Below are positions 46,587 to 57,110 of a DNA stretch of 64,000 nt, piece by piece. Position 1 is the stretch's first letter. The number at the start of each line of letters is the position of its first letter. A program made the position numbers and the translations under genes. The DNA comes from Streptococcus entericus DSM 14446. GTDB taxonomy: Bacteria > Bacillota > Bacilli > Lactobacillales > Streptococcaceae. Below the pieces are notes generated by a model. The model was not told the origin of the DNA and did no database searches. It saw only the letters and a list, made by a program, of their open reading frames with translations. The stretch spans positions 62,001-126,000 of the forward strand of contig NZ_KB904155.1 in the NCBI RefSeq assembly GCF_000380025.1. The letters run 5' to 3'.

Positions 46587-48905
46587 TTAGTTTTGATTGT
46601 CAAGGACCAGATAAGTCAACGGTTCCAATTCTAAATGAGTCAAACGGAAACGTTTACTATTTGTCCCTATTATAGCACAGTTCTCGATACTTGTCATCTG
46701 TATTTCGAGATTTTTTCCACTATTATTGAAAAATATTTTGTAATTTTTTTCTCCGCTTACTGAAAATTCTATAATTCCCGAACCTTTATCAGCAAAATTA
46801 ACAAAAGTCTTCTGGCGAATCTCTTCAAAGGTCTGAGATGAAAAAGCACTGTCCGTCGTTTTCAGAACAATCAGGGTTTTTAACCGTTCAACCATCTCTT
46901 TGTTAGTCGTCACCAAATCCCAATCCACCCGATTGACTTCATCAGGAGCATTGTAAGAATTCATGGCTCGTTCACGGTCATCGTGGGTCAGTTGACCATC
47001 TTCCCCTGTCGGATAGAGCTTAGTTCGTCCAAATTCCTGACCCAGCTGAACAAAGCACATGCCCTGCAGGAGCAGATTGAGGGCATTGGCAACTTCAATG
47101 CGCCTGAGATGAGTTTCCTCGTCATCATCTGGGTGCAAGTGCCAAAAAAGGTCATTAAGGTTGTAGTTGTCATGGGCTTCAATGTAGTTGAGAACCTGAT
47201 GTGGTGTGAGATAGCCATTTAGCTCATCACTGCCGAGAATGCTTCTAGCCACAACATCTTCTGTCGCAGCCCCTGAAACCAGCCCACGTTTGAAATCACC
47301 GTAGATTTCTGCCCCTTTGATGGCATCACGTTGGTCGTCATTGAAAAATCCGATCCCAGGCATCAGGTGAGCATTGGCCTTTTTAGCCTTGGCCTCAGGC
47401 ATCAAGCCTGTCCCCATGTCCCAGCCCTCACCATAGAGGAGAATCCGAGGGTCAACTTCATCAACAGCTTGGCGAATGGCATTCATGGTCTCCACATCGT
47501 GCAGTCCCATGAGATCAAATCGAAAACCGTCTACCCCATATTCCTTTATCCAGTAGAGGATGGAGTCAATCATGTACTTACGGAACATTTCCTTGTCACT
47601 CGCTGTCTCGTTCCCACAGCCTGATCCATTGTGGAAAGACCCATTTGCCGTCATGCGGTAATAATAATCAGGCACTGTCAGCTGAAAGGCTGAATCACGG
47701 TTGGAGTAGGTATGGTTGTAAACCACATCTAAAATCACCCCAATTCCTGCCTCATGGTAGGCTTGGATAACTTGCTTGAGCTCTAAAATTCGAGTAGCTG
47801 GATTGTGCGGGTTGCTGGCAAAAGAAGCCTCTGGGACATTATAATTTTCAGGGTCGTAGCCCCAGTTATAGGCATAGTTCCCCTCGTCATCAAAAGTCTG
47901 GTGGTGATCAAAGACTGGTTGAAGCTGGATATAGTTTACCCCCAGAGATGTCACATAATCAAAGCCTGTCTTATCCCCATACTGGTTAATCGTTCCTTTT
48001 TCGATAGCCCCTAAGTACTTCCCTCGATGTTCTGGAGAAATACCAGAGGTAGGAGACTTCGAAAAATCACGGATATGCATTTCCATGATGACGGCCTGAT
48101 TAGGATTGTCCAGTCGCCAAGAAGCTGCTGAGCCATGTTTGACCTCAAATCCTGTCGGCACTAACTCCTCAGATGCAATCAAGACTGACCGTTTCCCATC
48201 AGCTGTTGTCGCTGTGGCATAAGGATCCCTACTGTGCTTAAAGGTTCGCTTGCGGTAGCAAATCCGGTAGCGATAAGCCTGATAGTTATGGTCACCAGGT
48301 ATAGTCGCAAACCAGACACCGCAGGTGTTTTGCTGATGGTCATCCGGACTGCTGACCTGACCTCGCTCCATCTCGAACACCTCACGGACACTAGCTCTAT
48401 CCTCAGTAGACTGATAAAAAATTAGCTCAACGCGTTCAGCGGTCGGTGCCCAGAGGCGAAACTCAGCTGCATCCGGACTATACCTAGCCCCTAACCAACC
48501 TGAGAAACCCCACTTGTGGTCAAAAGCTCTGCTATTGACCGCCATATCATAGGCATGAGGCTGACGACGCCCATAATGAGGGCTAGCTACTGCTGCCTGA
48601 CGGGAATAATAGACCATCTCGTCACCATCCACCAACCAAATCTCGGTCTTTTTCATACCAAACTCACGGTGAATGGCGTAGTCACTCGTTTTTTCCCCCC
48701 AGTTTTTCGTCTTTATCATCACATAGACCTTGGGAAGAAAATATGGGGCGGGGTAGGTGATATTGGCAACTGCACCAAAACTGTCAAAACGTTGAAAATG
48801 CGCTTCTTTTCCCTCTTGAAAATCCCGCCATTGCCACAAATTGAGGTCAAAATAATTTTTATACCGACTATGAAAATGAACCGTTACACGGTTTTCTAGT
48901 ACCAT
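46587..48905 (-). CDS. pulA: Type I pullulanase
   Basis: A 772-residue intracellular GH13 debranching enzyme with no signal peptide or anchor. N-terminal CBM41/CBM48-like modules are followed by YNWGYDPENYNVPE near 352 (the pullulanase YNWGYDP motif), DVVYNHTY near 400, GFRFDLMGLHD near 470 (nucleophile Asp), YGEGWDMGTG near 503 (acid Glu) and EAHDN near 585. Debranches imported pullulan or glycogen. Situated 21 bp after dagK and before glgB; a second cre-like site, GGAAACGTTTAC, lies inside its 3' end at 46645-46658. Confidence 0.93.
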   Translation of the reverse strand: MVLENRVTVHFHSRYKNYFDLNLWQWRDFQEGKEAHFQRFDSFGAVANITYPAPYFLPKVYVMIKTKNWGEKTSDYAIHREFGMKKTEIWLVDGDEMVYYSRQAAVASPHYGRRQPHAYDMAVNSRAFDHKWGFSGWLGARYSPDAAEFRLWAPTAERVELIFYQSTEDRASVREVFEMERGQVSSPDDHQQNTCGVWFATIPGDHNYQAYRYRICYRKRTFKHSRDPYATATTADGKRSVLIASEELVPTGFEVKHGSAASWRLDNPNQAVIMEMHIRDFSKSPTSGISPEHRGKYLGAIEKGTINQYGDKTGFDYVTSLGVNYIQLQPVFDHHQTFDDEGNYAYNWGYDPENYNVPEASFASNPHNPATRILELKQVIQAYHEAGIGVILDVVYNHTYSNRDSAFQLTVPDYYYRMTANGSFHNGSGCGNETASDKEMFRKYMIDSILYWIKEYGVDGFRFDLMGLHDVETMNAIRQAVDEVDPRILLYGEGWDMGTGLMPEAKAKKANAHLMPGIGFFNDDQRDAIKGAEIYGDFKRGLVSGAATEDVVARSILGSDELNGYLTPHQVLNYIEAHDNYNLNDLFWHLHPDDDEETHLRRIEVANALNLLLQGMCFVQLGQEFGRTKLYPTGEDGQLTHDDRERAMNSYNAPDEVNRVDWDLVTTNKEMVERLKTLIVLKTTDSAFSSQTFEEIRQKTFVNFADKGSGIIEFSVSGEKNYKIFFNNSGKNLEIQMTSIENCAIIGTNSKRFRLTHLELEPLTYLVLDNQN

Positions 48906-48926
48906 TTTGCTTGTTTTTATCCCCTT

Positions 48927-49949
48927 CTATTCTTGTTTTGGAGCCCTTTTCTCCCAATCATCTACCTCATGACTAAACTTTTGAGCCATAGCAAGGCATT
49001 CGAGTTCGGCAGGGCTAGCCGCCATCGCCTCATCAGCAATGTCATCTGTATTGACAAAAAAGGTAATATGCTTATTTAGATTTTCCAACTTAATTGGGGC
49101 ATCACCGCCATATTCGCCATCCAGGTTAATCATCATGCGTTGATCACTTGTTGGGTGAATGGTGATGGTTCTGGTTTTGATGTAAACCACACGCTTGTCC
49201 TCGATATGTTTGCCACCGTTTAAGACCAAGCGAATCAAATCTAAAATTTCCAGCAAATTAGCTGTCTTGATTAAAATCAAGGTGAAAAACCCATCATCCA
49301 GCTGAGCATCTGGTGCTAACTGTTCAAACCCTCCAACCGAGTTCGTTAAGGCTGCAAAGATGAGAGAGACTTCCCCTTCAAAAACACCCTCATCGTGCTC
49401 AATCCGAAGAGGAATCATGGTCAATTGAGGCAATAACTCCACTCCCTTAACCAAATAGGCGAGGTAACCAAACATGGTTTTGAGTTGGCTAGGCACAGCA
49501 TACGTCACCTCTGTCAAGCTACCCGCTGCAGCGATATTGATAAAATACCGCTCCCCGTAAGCTCGCCCAATATCCATCTGCAAGACCTGATTTTTACCAA
49601 TCAGTTTTGCTGCTGCAACAGGATTCCCACGCGGAATTTTCAAAGCCCTAGCATAGTCATTGGTGGTGCCGGCTGGAATAATAGCAAGAGCTGGACGTTT
49701 ATCTAACGGTGCAATGCCGTTGACCACTTCGTTTATCGTGCCGTCCCCTCCACCAACAACAATCAAATCAAAACCTGCCAAAGCGGCTCGCTTGGCTTCT
49801 TCAAGCGCTGAATTCGCCTCTGGTTTGGTCTGAAAGGCAGACGTCTCATAGCCAAAACCTTCCAGAATCTCCAAAATTTCCGGCACTGCCTTGAGCATCA
49901 GCTCCTGACCAGAGGTCGGATTATAAATCAATCGTGCACGTTTTTGCAT
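48927..49949 (-). CDS. dagK: Diacylglycerol/lipid kinase (YegS/DagK family)
   Basis: A 340-residue lipid kinase that recycles diacylglycerol released during lipoteichoic acid synthesis. RLIYNPTSGQEL at residues 5-16, GGGDGTINEVVNG near 65 (the nucleotide motif) and AIIPAGTTNDYARAL near 90 are family signatures. The ATG at 49949 has AGGAGGTAGC upstream. It lies 11 bp after ligA and heads the gene string into pulA, although it has no known link to glycogen. Confidence 0.93.
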   Translation of the reverse strand: MQKRARLIYNPTSGQELMLKAVPEILEILEGFGYETSAFQTKPEANSALEEAKRAALAGFDLIVVGGGDGTINEVVNGIAPLDKRPALAIIPAGTTNDYARALKIPRGNPVAAAKLIGKNQVLQMDIGRAYGERYFINIAAAGSLTEVTYAVPSQLKTMFGYLAYLVKGVELLPQLTMIPLRIEHDEGVFEGEVSLIFAALTNSVGGFEQLAPDAQLDDGFFTLILIKTANLLEILDLIRLVLNGGKHIEDKRVVYIKTRTITIHPTSDQRMMINLDGEYGGDAPIKLENLNKHITFFVNTDDIADEAMAASPAELECLAMAQKFSHEVDDWEKRAPKQE

Positions 49950-49960
49950 TTCGCTACCTC

Positions 49961-51994
<2,034 letters not shown>

Positions 51995-51999
51995 TTAGC

Positions 52000-53970
52000 T
52001 TATTTAGAGCGTCTTCTTAAACCAGCCAATCCTAGAGCTGCAACAAGGGCTGCACTTCCGAGAAGAGCAACGCCTGAGCCTTGCTCACCTGTATTTGGCA
52101 AACTTGGTTTGCTAGAGTTTATTGGAGTTTGCGCTGGCGCTGATGATGCTGTCGGCTGGTTTGTCTGGATTTCAGCTGTTGGGGTAGACCTTATTGGTTG
52201 GCTAGTTACTGGCGGAGTTGTTTTACCTGGATAATCGTTCTTGTCTTCGAGATTAGTCTCAGCTAGAAGCTCTACATAATCTACAAAACCATCGCCATCG
52301 GTATCTAGGTCTTTTTTAACAGAAACGAGACGAGTTTCTGGATTGATTTGGCCATAACGCTCTTCTGAAATTTCAGTTTTTCTGAGGAAATCGGAAAGCA
52401 CGCTATCCATGCTTGGTCCTTCTTCGCGTTTACCACCGAGCATGTTGTAGCCATCACCACCTGCTGCTAGGAAATCGTTGGTTGCTAGGTAGTAGGTCTT
52501 GGTTAAATCCAAGTCTTTGTAGGTTTCAGTTTCTTTATCATAAATTTGAATACCTAAAATCCGTTCCTCCGCAGGTAGATTGGTGTCATAGACGACGTAT
52601 GCCCCAGACACATGGAGGAAGCCACCGCTAGCTTCAAGTAAGGGATTGCCATTGCTATCAAGAACCGGCTGACCTTCTTTTTGTTGGGTTGTAGAGCCCA
52701 GTGATTTGGTAAACATTTCTTTAATCTGCTGACCAGTCACTTCAATCTGGGAAATAATGTTACCAAATGGCAAAACAGCAATAATATCACCCTTGGTCAC
52801 TGGTTTATCCTTAGCGATGGTCGCACGAAGACCACCACCATTTGTCACTGCTAAATGAGTCGGATGACTGAACCCTGTTTGACCGTAGTCCCAAAGGGCA
52901 TCAGCAACCAAATTCCCCAAATTGGTTTCACGAACGCGAACATTTTCGCGGTCGCCATTAAGCTCAACAGGGCTATTGTCCAGAACAACAACAGCGTTCT
53001 CTGCATCGTATTTTGCTTTGATGGCAGCTACCTTTTCAGCAATAGCTGGGTTAGCTGTTAAAGCTTTGCCGTCTTTCGTTGTAATAAGACCAGCTTCTAC
53101 ACCTGCTTGAGAAAGCGTAATTTTACCAATATTATTAAGGTAGCTTCCTGTCTGCGTGTAGGTCACATTAGTGCCATATTTGGCTTGAGAAACAGTGTGT
53201 GAGTGCCCGTCAATGACAATCACCCGTTTATTTTTCAAGAGTTCGTTAGCTGCCAAGGCTTCTGCTAGGGTACTGCCCTGCCATGCCACAGGAGTTGTGC
53301 TATCAATCCCCAAGTGGGCTAGGATAACGTAGTTGTTGTAGGACTGACGTGCCTCAATTTCCGTGATGACATTAGTCACTTCTGTAATCGGATCACGAAA
53401 CTCAACGCCGTTAACGTTATTTGGATGGGTTTTAGTTGATGTTTCAGGTGTGGTCACACCGATAACGACAAACTCATCACCAGAGACGTCAGGTGTCTTG
53501 TCAACAATCGTGGACGCTTCAAACAGACGAGCACCATTGACATAAGTGTTGGCACTGAGAAGCGGGAAGTTCAGAGATTGTTTATACTTTTCAGCCTGTT
53601 CCAAACTAAAGTCAAACTCGTGGTTCCCAACTGCCATCGCATCATAGCCGATGTCGTTCATGAGCTCAGCCATGTCCTCACCCTTAGTCGAGTTAGAAAT
53701 CGGTAGACCTTGGAAAGCATCACCAGCATCTAGGACTAAAGTCGGTCCTTCTTGACGGGCTTCTTCCACTGCTGTCGCAAGCTTGGCCATACCAATCACA
53801 TCACGTCCTTCCTCAATCCGACCATGAATGTCGTTGGTGTGAAGAATGGTAACTTGGTCAGATGATGGCTGACTTCCAGCTGTCTCCTCTGCCTGAACTG
53901 TTGTGGACAAGATTGTCGCAGACAAAAAGAGTCCAGACAATGTTGGCAATAGCAACGATGTTTTCTTCAT
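52000..53970 (-). CDS. LPxTG-anchored 5'-nucleotidase (S5nA/NudP-like)
   Basis: A 656-residue cell-wall ecto-nucleotidase. Signal peptide (cleavage after VQA, about residue 27), metallophosphatase domain with ILHTNDIHGR, DAGDAFQG, VGNHEFDFS and DGHSHT motifs, and a 5'-nucleotidase C-domain with TNGGGLRA and FLAAGGDGYN. An unusual D-x-D-x-DG Ca-binding motif (DLDTDGDGFVDYVELL) precedes a Ser/Thr/Pro stalk, then LPNTGE, a hydrophobic helix and RRRSK. Such enzymes make adenosine from extracellular AMP and dampen host immunity in S. agalactiae and S. suis. ATG at 53970 chosen for its spacing from GGAGG. Confidence 0.92.
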   Translation of the reverse strand: MKKTSLLLPTLSGLFLSATILSTTVQAEETAGSQPSSDQVTILHTNDIHGRIEEGRDVIGMAKLATAVEEARQEGPTLVLDAGDAFQGLPISNSTKGEDMAELMNDIGYDAMAVGNHEFDFSLEQAEKYKQSLNFPLLSANTYVNGARLFEASTIVDKTPDVSGDEFVVIGVTTPETSTKTHPNNVNGVEFRDPITEVTNVITEIEARQSYNNYVILAHLGIDSTTPVAWQGSTLAEALAANELLKNKRVIVIDGHSHTVSQAKYGTNVTYTQTGSYLNNIGKITLSQAGVEAGLITTKDGKALTANPAIAEKVAAIKAKYDAENAVVVLDNSPVELNGDRENVRVRETNLGNLVADALWDYGQTGFSHPTHLAVTNGGGLRATIAKDKPVTKGDIIAVLPFGNIISQIEVTGQQIKEMFTKSLGSTTQQKEGQPVLDSNGNPLLEASGGFLHVSGAYVVYDTNLPAEERILGIQIYDKETETYKDLDLTKTYYLATNDFLAAGGDGYNMLGGKREEGPSMDSVLSDFLRKTEISEERYGQINPETRLVSVKKDLDTDGDGFVDYVELLAETNLEDKNDYPGKTTPPVTSQPIRSTPTAEIQTNQPTASSAPAQTPINSSKPSLPNTGEQGSGVALLGSAALVAALGLAGLRRRSK

Positions 53971-54069
53971 CATATCCTCCAATAATAAAAACGTTTTACA
54001 TTTTTTATTATACAGGAATATCGTTCAAAAATAAAGTAATAATAGTTTATTTTTACAAAATATTCGTCT

Positions 54070-54723
54070 TTAACGGAGCCAATCAATTTCTGGCAAGCCC
54101 CGACTAGTCAAAAATGCATTTGCCTTTGAAAAAGGACGGCTACCAAAAAAACCACGATAAGCCGATAAGGGGCTAGGGTGGGCTGATTCTAACACCAAAT
54201 GCTGAGGGTTAGTCACCAGTGCTTTTTTCTTTCGTGCATAAGATCCCCAGAGGATAAAAACAACTGGTTGCGCTTGCTGATTAACCACTCGGATAACCGC
54301 ATCTGTAAAGGTCTCCCAGATAAGACCAGCATGCCCATTGGCCTGACCAGCAGGCACCGTCAAACAGGCATTTAAGAGCAAAACGCCCTGCTCAGCCCAT
54401 GGGGTCAACTCATGATGAGACCGCTCACCCACATCGTCAGCTAGCTCCTTGAGGATATTTTGGAGAGATGGCGGAGCAGGTAGGTCATTAGGAACTGAAA
54501 AAGACAAGCCCTGCGCTTGCATGGGGCCGTGATAGGGATCCTGACCCAGAATGACCACCTTGACGTCTTCTAAGGCTGTTGTCTGCAGGGCAGCAAAGAC
54601 CTTATCCTTTGGCGGATAGACTGTTCCCTGTGCATAAACGTCATTTAAAAAATGATTGATGTTGGCAAAATACCCCTCAGGTAGCTCTGACTTAATCAAG
54701 TCATGCCATGTTGAATGTGCCAT
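54070..54723 (-). CDS. ung: Uracil-DNA glycosylase
   Basis: A 217-residue family 1 UDG that removes uracil from [15 protein letters not shown] near residue 58 carries the catalytic Asp, LLLNACLTV near 113, and [15 protein letters not shown] near 180 is the minor-groove loop with the second catalytic His. Length and motifs are standard. Confidence 0.97.
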   Translation of the reverse strand: MAHSTWHDLIKSELPEGYFANINHFLNDVYAQGTVYPPKDKVFAALQTTALEDVKVVILGQDPYHGPMQAQGLSFSVPNDLPAPPSLQNILKELADDVGERSHHELTPWAEQGVLLLNACLTVPAGQANGHAGLIWETFTDAVIRVVNQQAQPVVFILWGSYARKKKALVTNPQHLVLESAHPSPLSAYRGFFGSRPFSKANAFLTSRGLPEIDWLR

Positions 54724-54794
54724 ATTTCGACCTCCTTTTTTTTGGCTTTATTGTACAGGACTTAACCTAAAAAATCAAACCAGACTTGAACCAG

Positions 54795-55466
54795 TTAATA
54801 GACCTGCAGTCGCTTTTCCAGCTCTGCTTGGCCCAAAGCATAGAGGGTACAAATCACCCAATAAATCAGCGACACACAGATATAAACGGTCATGTAGTCC
54901 CATCTGGCTCCACCGACAATTTTTGCCTTTTGAAACATCTCTGGAACACTGATCATGGCGGTAATGGCTGTACTTTTAACCATGTCCAATAAGACATTAC
55001 TCAACGGCGGTAAGGCAATCCGAAACGCCTGAGGGATAATCACCTTACGGTAGATGCTAGTGATGGGCAACCCTAGAGCACGCGCCGCTTCCCATTGTCC
55101 CTTGTCCACCGCCTGCAAGGAGGAGCGAATAATTTCTGAAATGTAGGCACTAGACATGATACTAAAAGCCAGAATACTAGAAGTTACCGCATCAAATTTT
55201 ATCCCAACATAAGGTAGACCAAAATAAATCAAAAAGAGAAACACCATCATAGGAATCCCCCTCATCAGGGATAAATGTGCCTGCACCAGCCAGCGCAAGG
55301 GAGCAAAACGCGACAACCGAGCCACTGCCACGAAAAAGCCTAATAGTGTCCCTAACCCAAAACCAATCAGTGATAAGCCCAAAGTCCAGGGCAAGCCCTC
55401 CAAAATCTTTGGAATAGCCTCCTTAGCCACCTCAGGGTTAAACATCGCGTCCCAGCGAATATCCAT
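54795..55466 (-). CDS. Amino-acid ABC transporter permease (HisM family)
   Basis: A 223-residue membrane protein with about five transmembrane helices. The ATPase-docking EAA loop is EAARALGLPITSIYRKVIIPQA near residue 140. PMMVFLFLIYFGLP near 72 is typical of HisM/GlnP permeases. Probably partners with the binding protein at 56139-57002, though the two are separated by about 670 bp with a plus-strand gene between. No ATPase gene is present in the window, so one from elsewhere must serve. Confidence 0.9.
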   Translation of the reverse strand: MDIRWDAMFNPEVAKEAIPKILEGLPWTLGLSLIGFGLGTLLGFFVAVARLSRFAPLRWLVQAHLSLMRGIPMMVFLFLIYFGLPYVGIKFDAVTSSILAFSIMSSAYISEIIRSSLQAVDKGQWEAARALGLPITSIYRKVIIPQAFRIALPPLSNVLLDMVKSTAITAMISVPEMFQKAKIVGGARWDYMTVYICVSLIYWVICTLYALGQAELEKRLQVY

Positions 55467-55717
55467 ATTTTTTCTCCTTTTGATTTATTTATGCTGTTGA
55501 TCTCCAACACGAGAAGATGTGAGACTAAGTCAAGCGCCAAACCTCAACTGTACTTTTCAATATGTCAGACCGCCAAGCCTGTTTCATTCACTAACAGTCA
55601 GGCCTTACCATTCATTAGACCTATCTTGAAAAAGCTCGTCTTCCACTCAACACTGCCATTTCCAAAGCTTCCTCTAGGCTTTCTGTCCATCGATTCGTTC
55701 AAAGATTCACGCACGAT
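55467..55717. other. Noncoding stretch upstream of the permease gene
   Basis: About 250 bases before the plus-strand promoter. No credible ORF on either strand. It should hold the permease promoter on the minus strand, but I cannot choose a clear -10/-35 pair. Confidence 0.4.
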
Positions 55718-55745
55718 TTGAAACATTTTGTATTTTTGATATAAT
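55718..55745 (+). promoter_or_regulatory. Strong plus-strand promoter for a short transcript
   Basis: TTGAAA (55718-55723), 16-bp spacer, TGATATAAT with TATAAT at 55740-55745. Two further TATAAT hexamers follow at 55751 and 55758. Transcription should start near 55752. Confidence 0.75.
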
Positions 55746-55751
55746 ACAATT

Positions 55752-55838
55752 ATAATATATAATAAGCGCTCAAGCGATGTTAAACACATCGTCGCAAGAC
55801 ATTAGAAAGGATGCGCTAAGCGCAAGCGGTAACTTTTC
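55752..55838 (+). promoter_or_regulatory. Structured leader of the small membrane peptide gene
   Basis: The predicted 87-base leader has GATGT-TAAAC-ACATC and GCGCTAAGCGC hairpin candidates. An AGAAAGG is followed immediately by ATGCGCTAA (55811-55819), a two-codon mini-ORF. The layout could make translation of the downstream peptide conditional. No known riboswitch class was recognised. Confidence 0.4.
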
Positions 55839-55979
55839 ATGGTATATAAAGTCATCTTTTTTTGGATCTGCCTTTTGATCGTTCTTTTTTCTGATAAACT
55901 TTTCAAAAAGCATACCCTTGCTTGGAAAATAGTTTTCGCTATCCTGGCAGCAATCGCTTCGATATCGTTTATGTTCTAG
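55839..55979 (+). CDS. 46-residue hydrophobic peptide of unknown function
   Basis: Starts MVYKVIFFWICLLIVLFF, with a basic middle (KLFKKHTLAWK) and a second hydrophobic stretch ending SISFMF. Two membrane helices joined by a positively charged loop are likely. It has no Shine-Dalgarno in the usual position, but it lies between a strong promoter and a good terminator, about 260 bases apart. It is the only plus-strand gene in this half of the window. Its size and chemistry fit small membrane toxins, regulators or stress peptides; no homologue is recognised. Confidence 0.55.
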   Translation: MVYKVIFFWICLLIVLFSDKLFKKHTLAWKIVFAILAAIASISFMF

Positions 55980-55993
55980 TCGCCACTTTAAAG

Positions 55994-56014
55994 ACCTCCT
56001 CTGGGAGGTTTTTT
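55994..56014 (+). terminator. Terminator of the small peptide transcript
   Basis: ACCTCC-TCTG-GGAGGT followed by TTTTT on the plus strand. Confidence 0.85.
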
Positions 56015-56080
56015 AGTCACTTCCTCTTAAAAAAGTTCAGCATGACCTACTAACCCATATAGCGTTTAGAACTTTTCATC

Positions 56081-56109
56081 AAAAAAGAGCGACAGCACCG
56101 ACTGCTGTC
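56081..56109 (-). terminator. Terminator of the binding-protein gene
   Basis: GACAGCA-GTCGG-TGCTGTC on the minus strand, then GCTCTTTTTTGATG. It implies that the binding protein is not cotranscribed with the permease. Confidence 0.8.
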
Positions 56110-56138
56110 AGTCTGGTTGGCTGTCCCTCTATGATGTT

Positions 56139-57002
56139 TTATTTTGAAAAATCAACTACTGGCAATTTATCCGCACCCTCTTCAGGCTTAGTCAAATCAG
56201 CACCTGAATAGTATTTTTCAGACAAAGCTTTTAAAGTGCCATCAGCAATCATCTCTTCAATGATTGGATCGATTTTCTGTTTCAAGCTGTCATCAGCTTT
56301 GTTCATCACCATGGCCTGTTTGGTTGGGTTATATTTGGCTTTACCCATGGCAAGGTTAGGGAACTGTTCCTTCATCATCTCGACATAGAGCGCTTGGGTG
56401 TAGTAATCGTTTGGAATGAAATCTGTTCGACCATTCTCAACGTCGCGCAGGTAAACATCACCTGACACGTTGTCATAAGTGACCAATTCTGCACCAAGTT
56501 TTTCTGCCAATTTCATAAAGTTGGTTCCTGCTTCACCAGCAGCTTTTTTGCCCTTCCAGTCAGACAAGTCAGCTTTTTCGATGCCTGATGACCCATCTGC
56601 ACGGACAATCATCCCACTGACAGAGTATTTGTAAGGAACAGAGAGATTATACTTTTCCTCACGCTCTGGGGTACTGTCTAGATTGTTCACAAAAAGGTCA
56701 ACACTACCGTTATCAACAGAAGCAAAGGATTCTGCAAAAGCCAGTTCTTGGTATTCCACCTTGACACCGAGACGCTTAGCAATTTCGTTTAATAGCTCAA
56801 TTTCGTACCCTGTCAATTCGTCCTTGTCATCATGAAATGACGTCGGCCAATAGGTTCCTGGCGTTGCAACTTTAATGACACCTGCTTGTTCAATCTTTTC
56901 CCACTGGGTGGTTTCTTTAGCAGTATCAGCTGACTTGCCAGAACAAGCCACTAGAACCAGCGACAAGCCGAGAGTAAATAGAGCACTTAGTTTTTTCAAC
57001 AT
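56139..57002 (-). CDS. Amino-acid ABC transporter substrate-binding lipoprotein
   Basis: A 287-residue family 3 solute-binding protein. Signal peptide with lipobox LVAC, cysteine at 20. GVIKVATPGTYWPTSFHDDKDELTGYEIELLNEI near residues 41-74 is the family signature, and DYYTQALYVEMM lies in the second lobe. It resembles cystine- or polar-amino-acid-binding proteins, but specificity cannot be read. It follows the amidase by about 110 bp and precedes the terminator at 56081-56109. Confidence 0.9.
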   Translation of the reverse strand: MLKKLSALFTLGLSLVLVACSGKSADTAKETTQWEKIEQAGVIKVATPGTYWPTSFHDDKDELTGYEIELLNEIAKRLGVKVEYQELAFAESFASVDNGSVDLFVNNLDSTPEREEKYNLSVPYKYSVSGMIVRADGSSGIEKADLSDWKGKKAAGEAGTNFMKLAEKLGAELVTYDNVSGDVYLRDVENGRTDFIPNDYYTQALYVEMMKEQFPNLAMGKAKYNPTKQAMVMNKADDSLKQKIDPIIEEMIADGTLKALSEKYYSGADLTKPEEGADKLPVVDFSK

Positions 57003-57110
57003 GAGTTAGTTATCTCCTATTTTTTGTTGGTAAACCTACCACGTTCTATAGGTTAACACGTCAAATCACTTTTGGCAAGCGTTTTTAACCGAACAACTCA
57101 CATTTCTAAC

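Noticed and set aside
55752..55838. Known riboswitch in the leader of the small peptide gene
   Set aside because: Sequence did not match the preQ1, THF, SAM-III or ykkC features I could recall; left as an unassigned structured leader.
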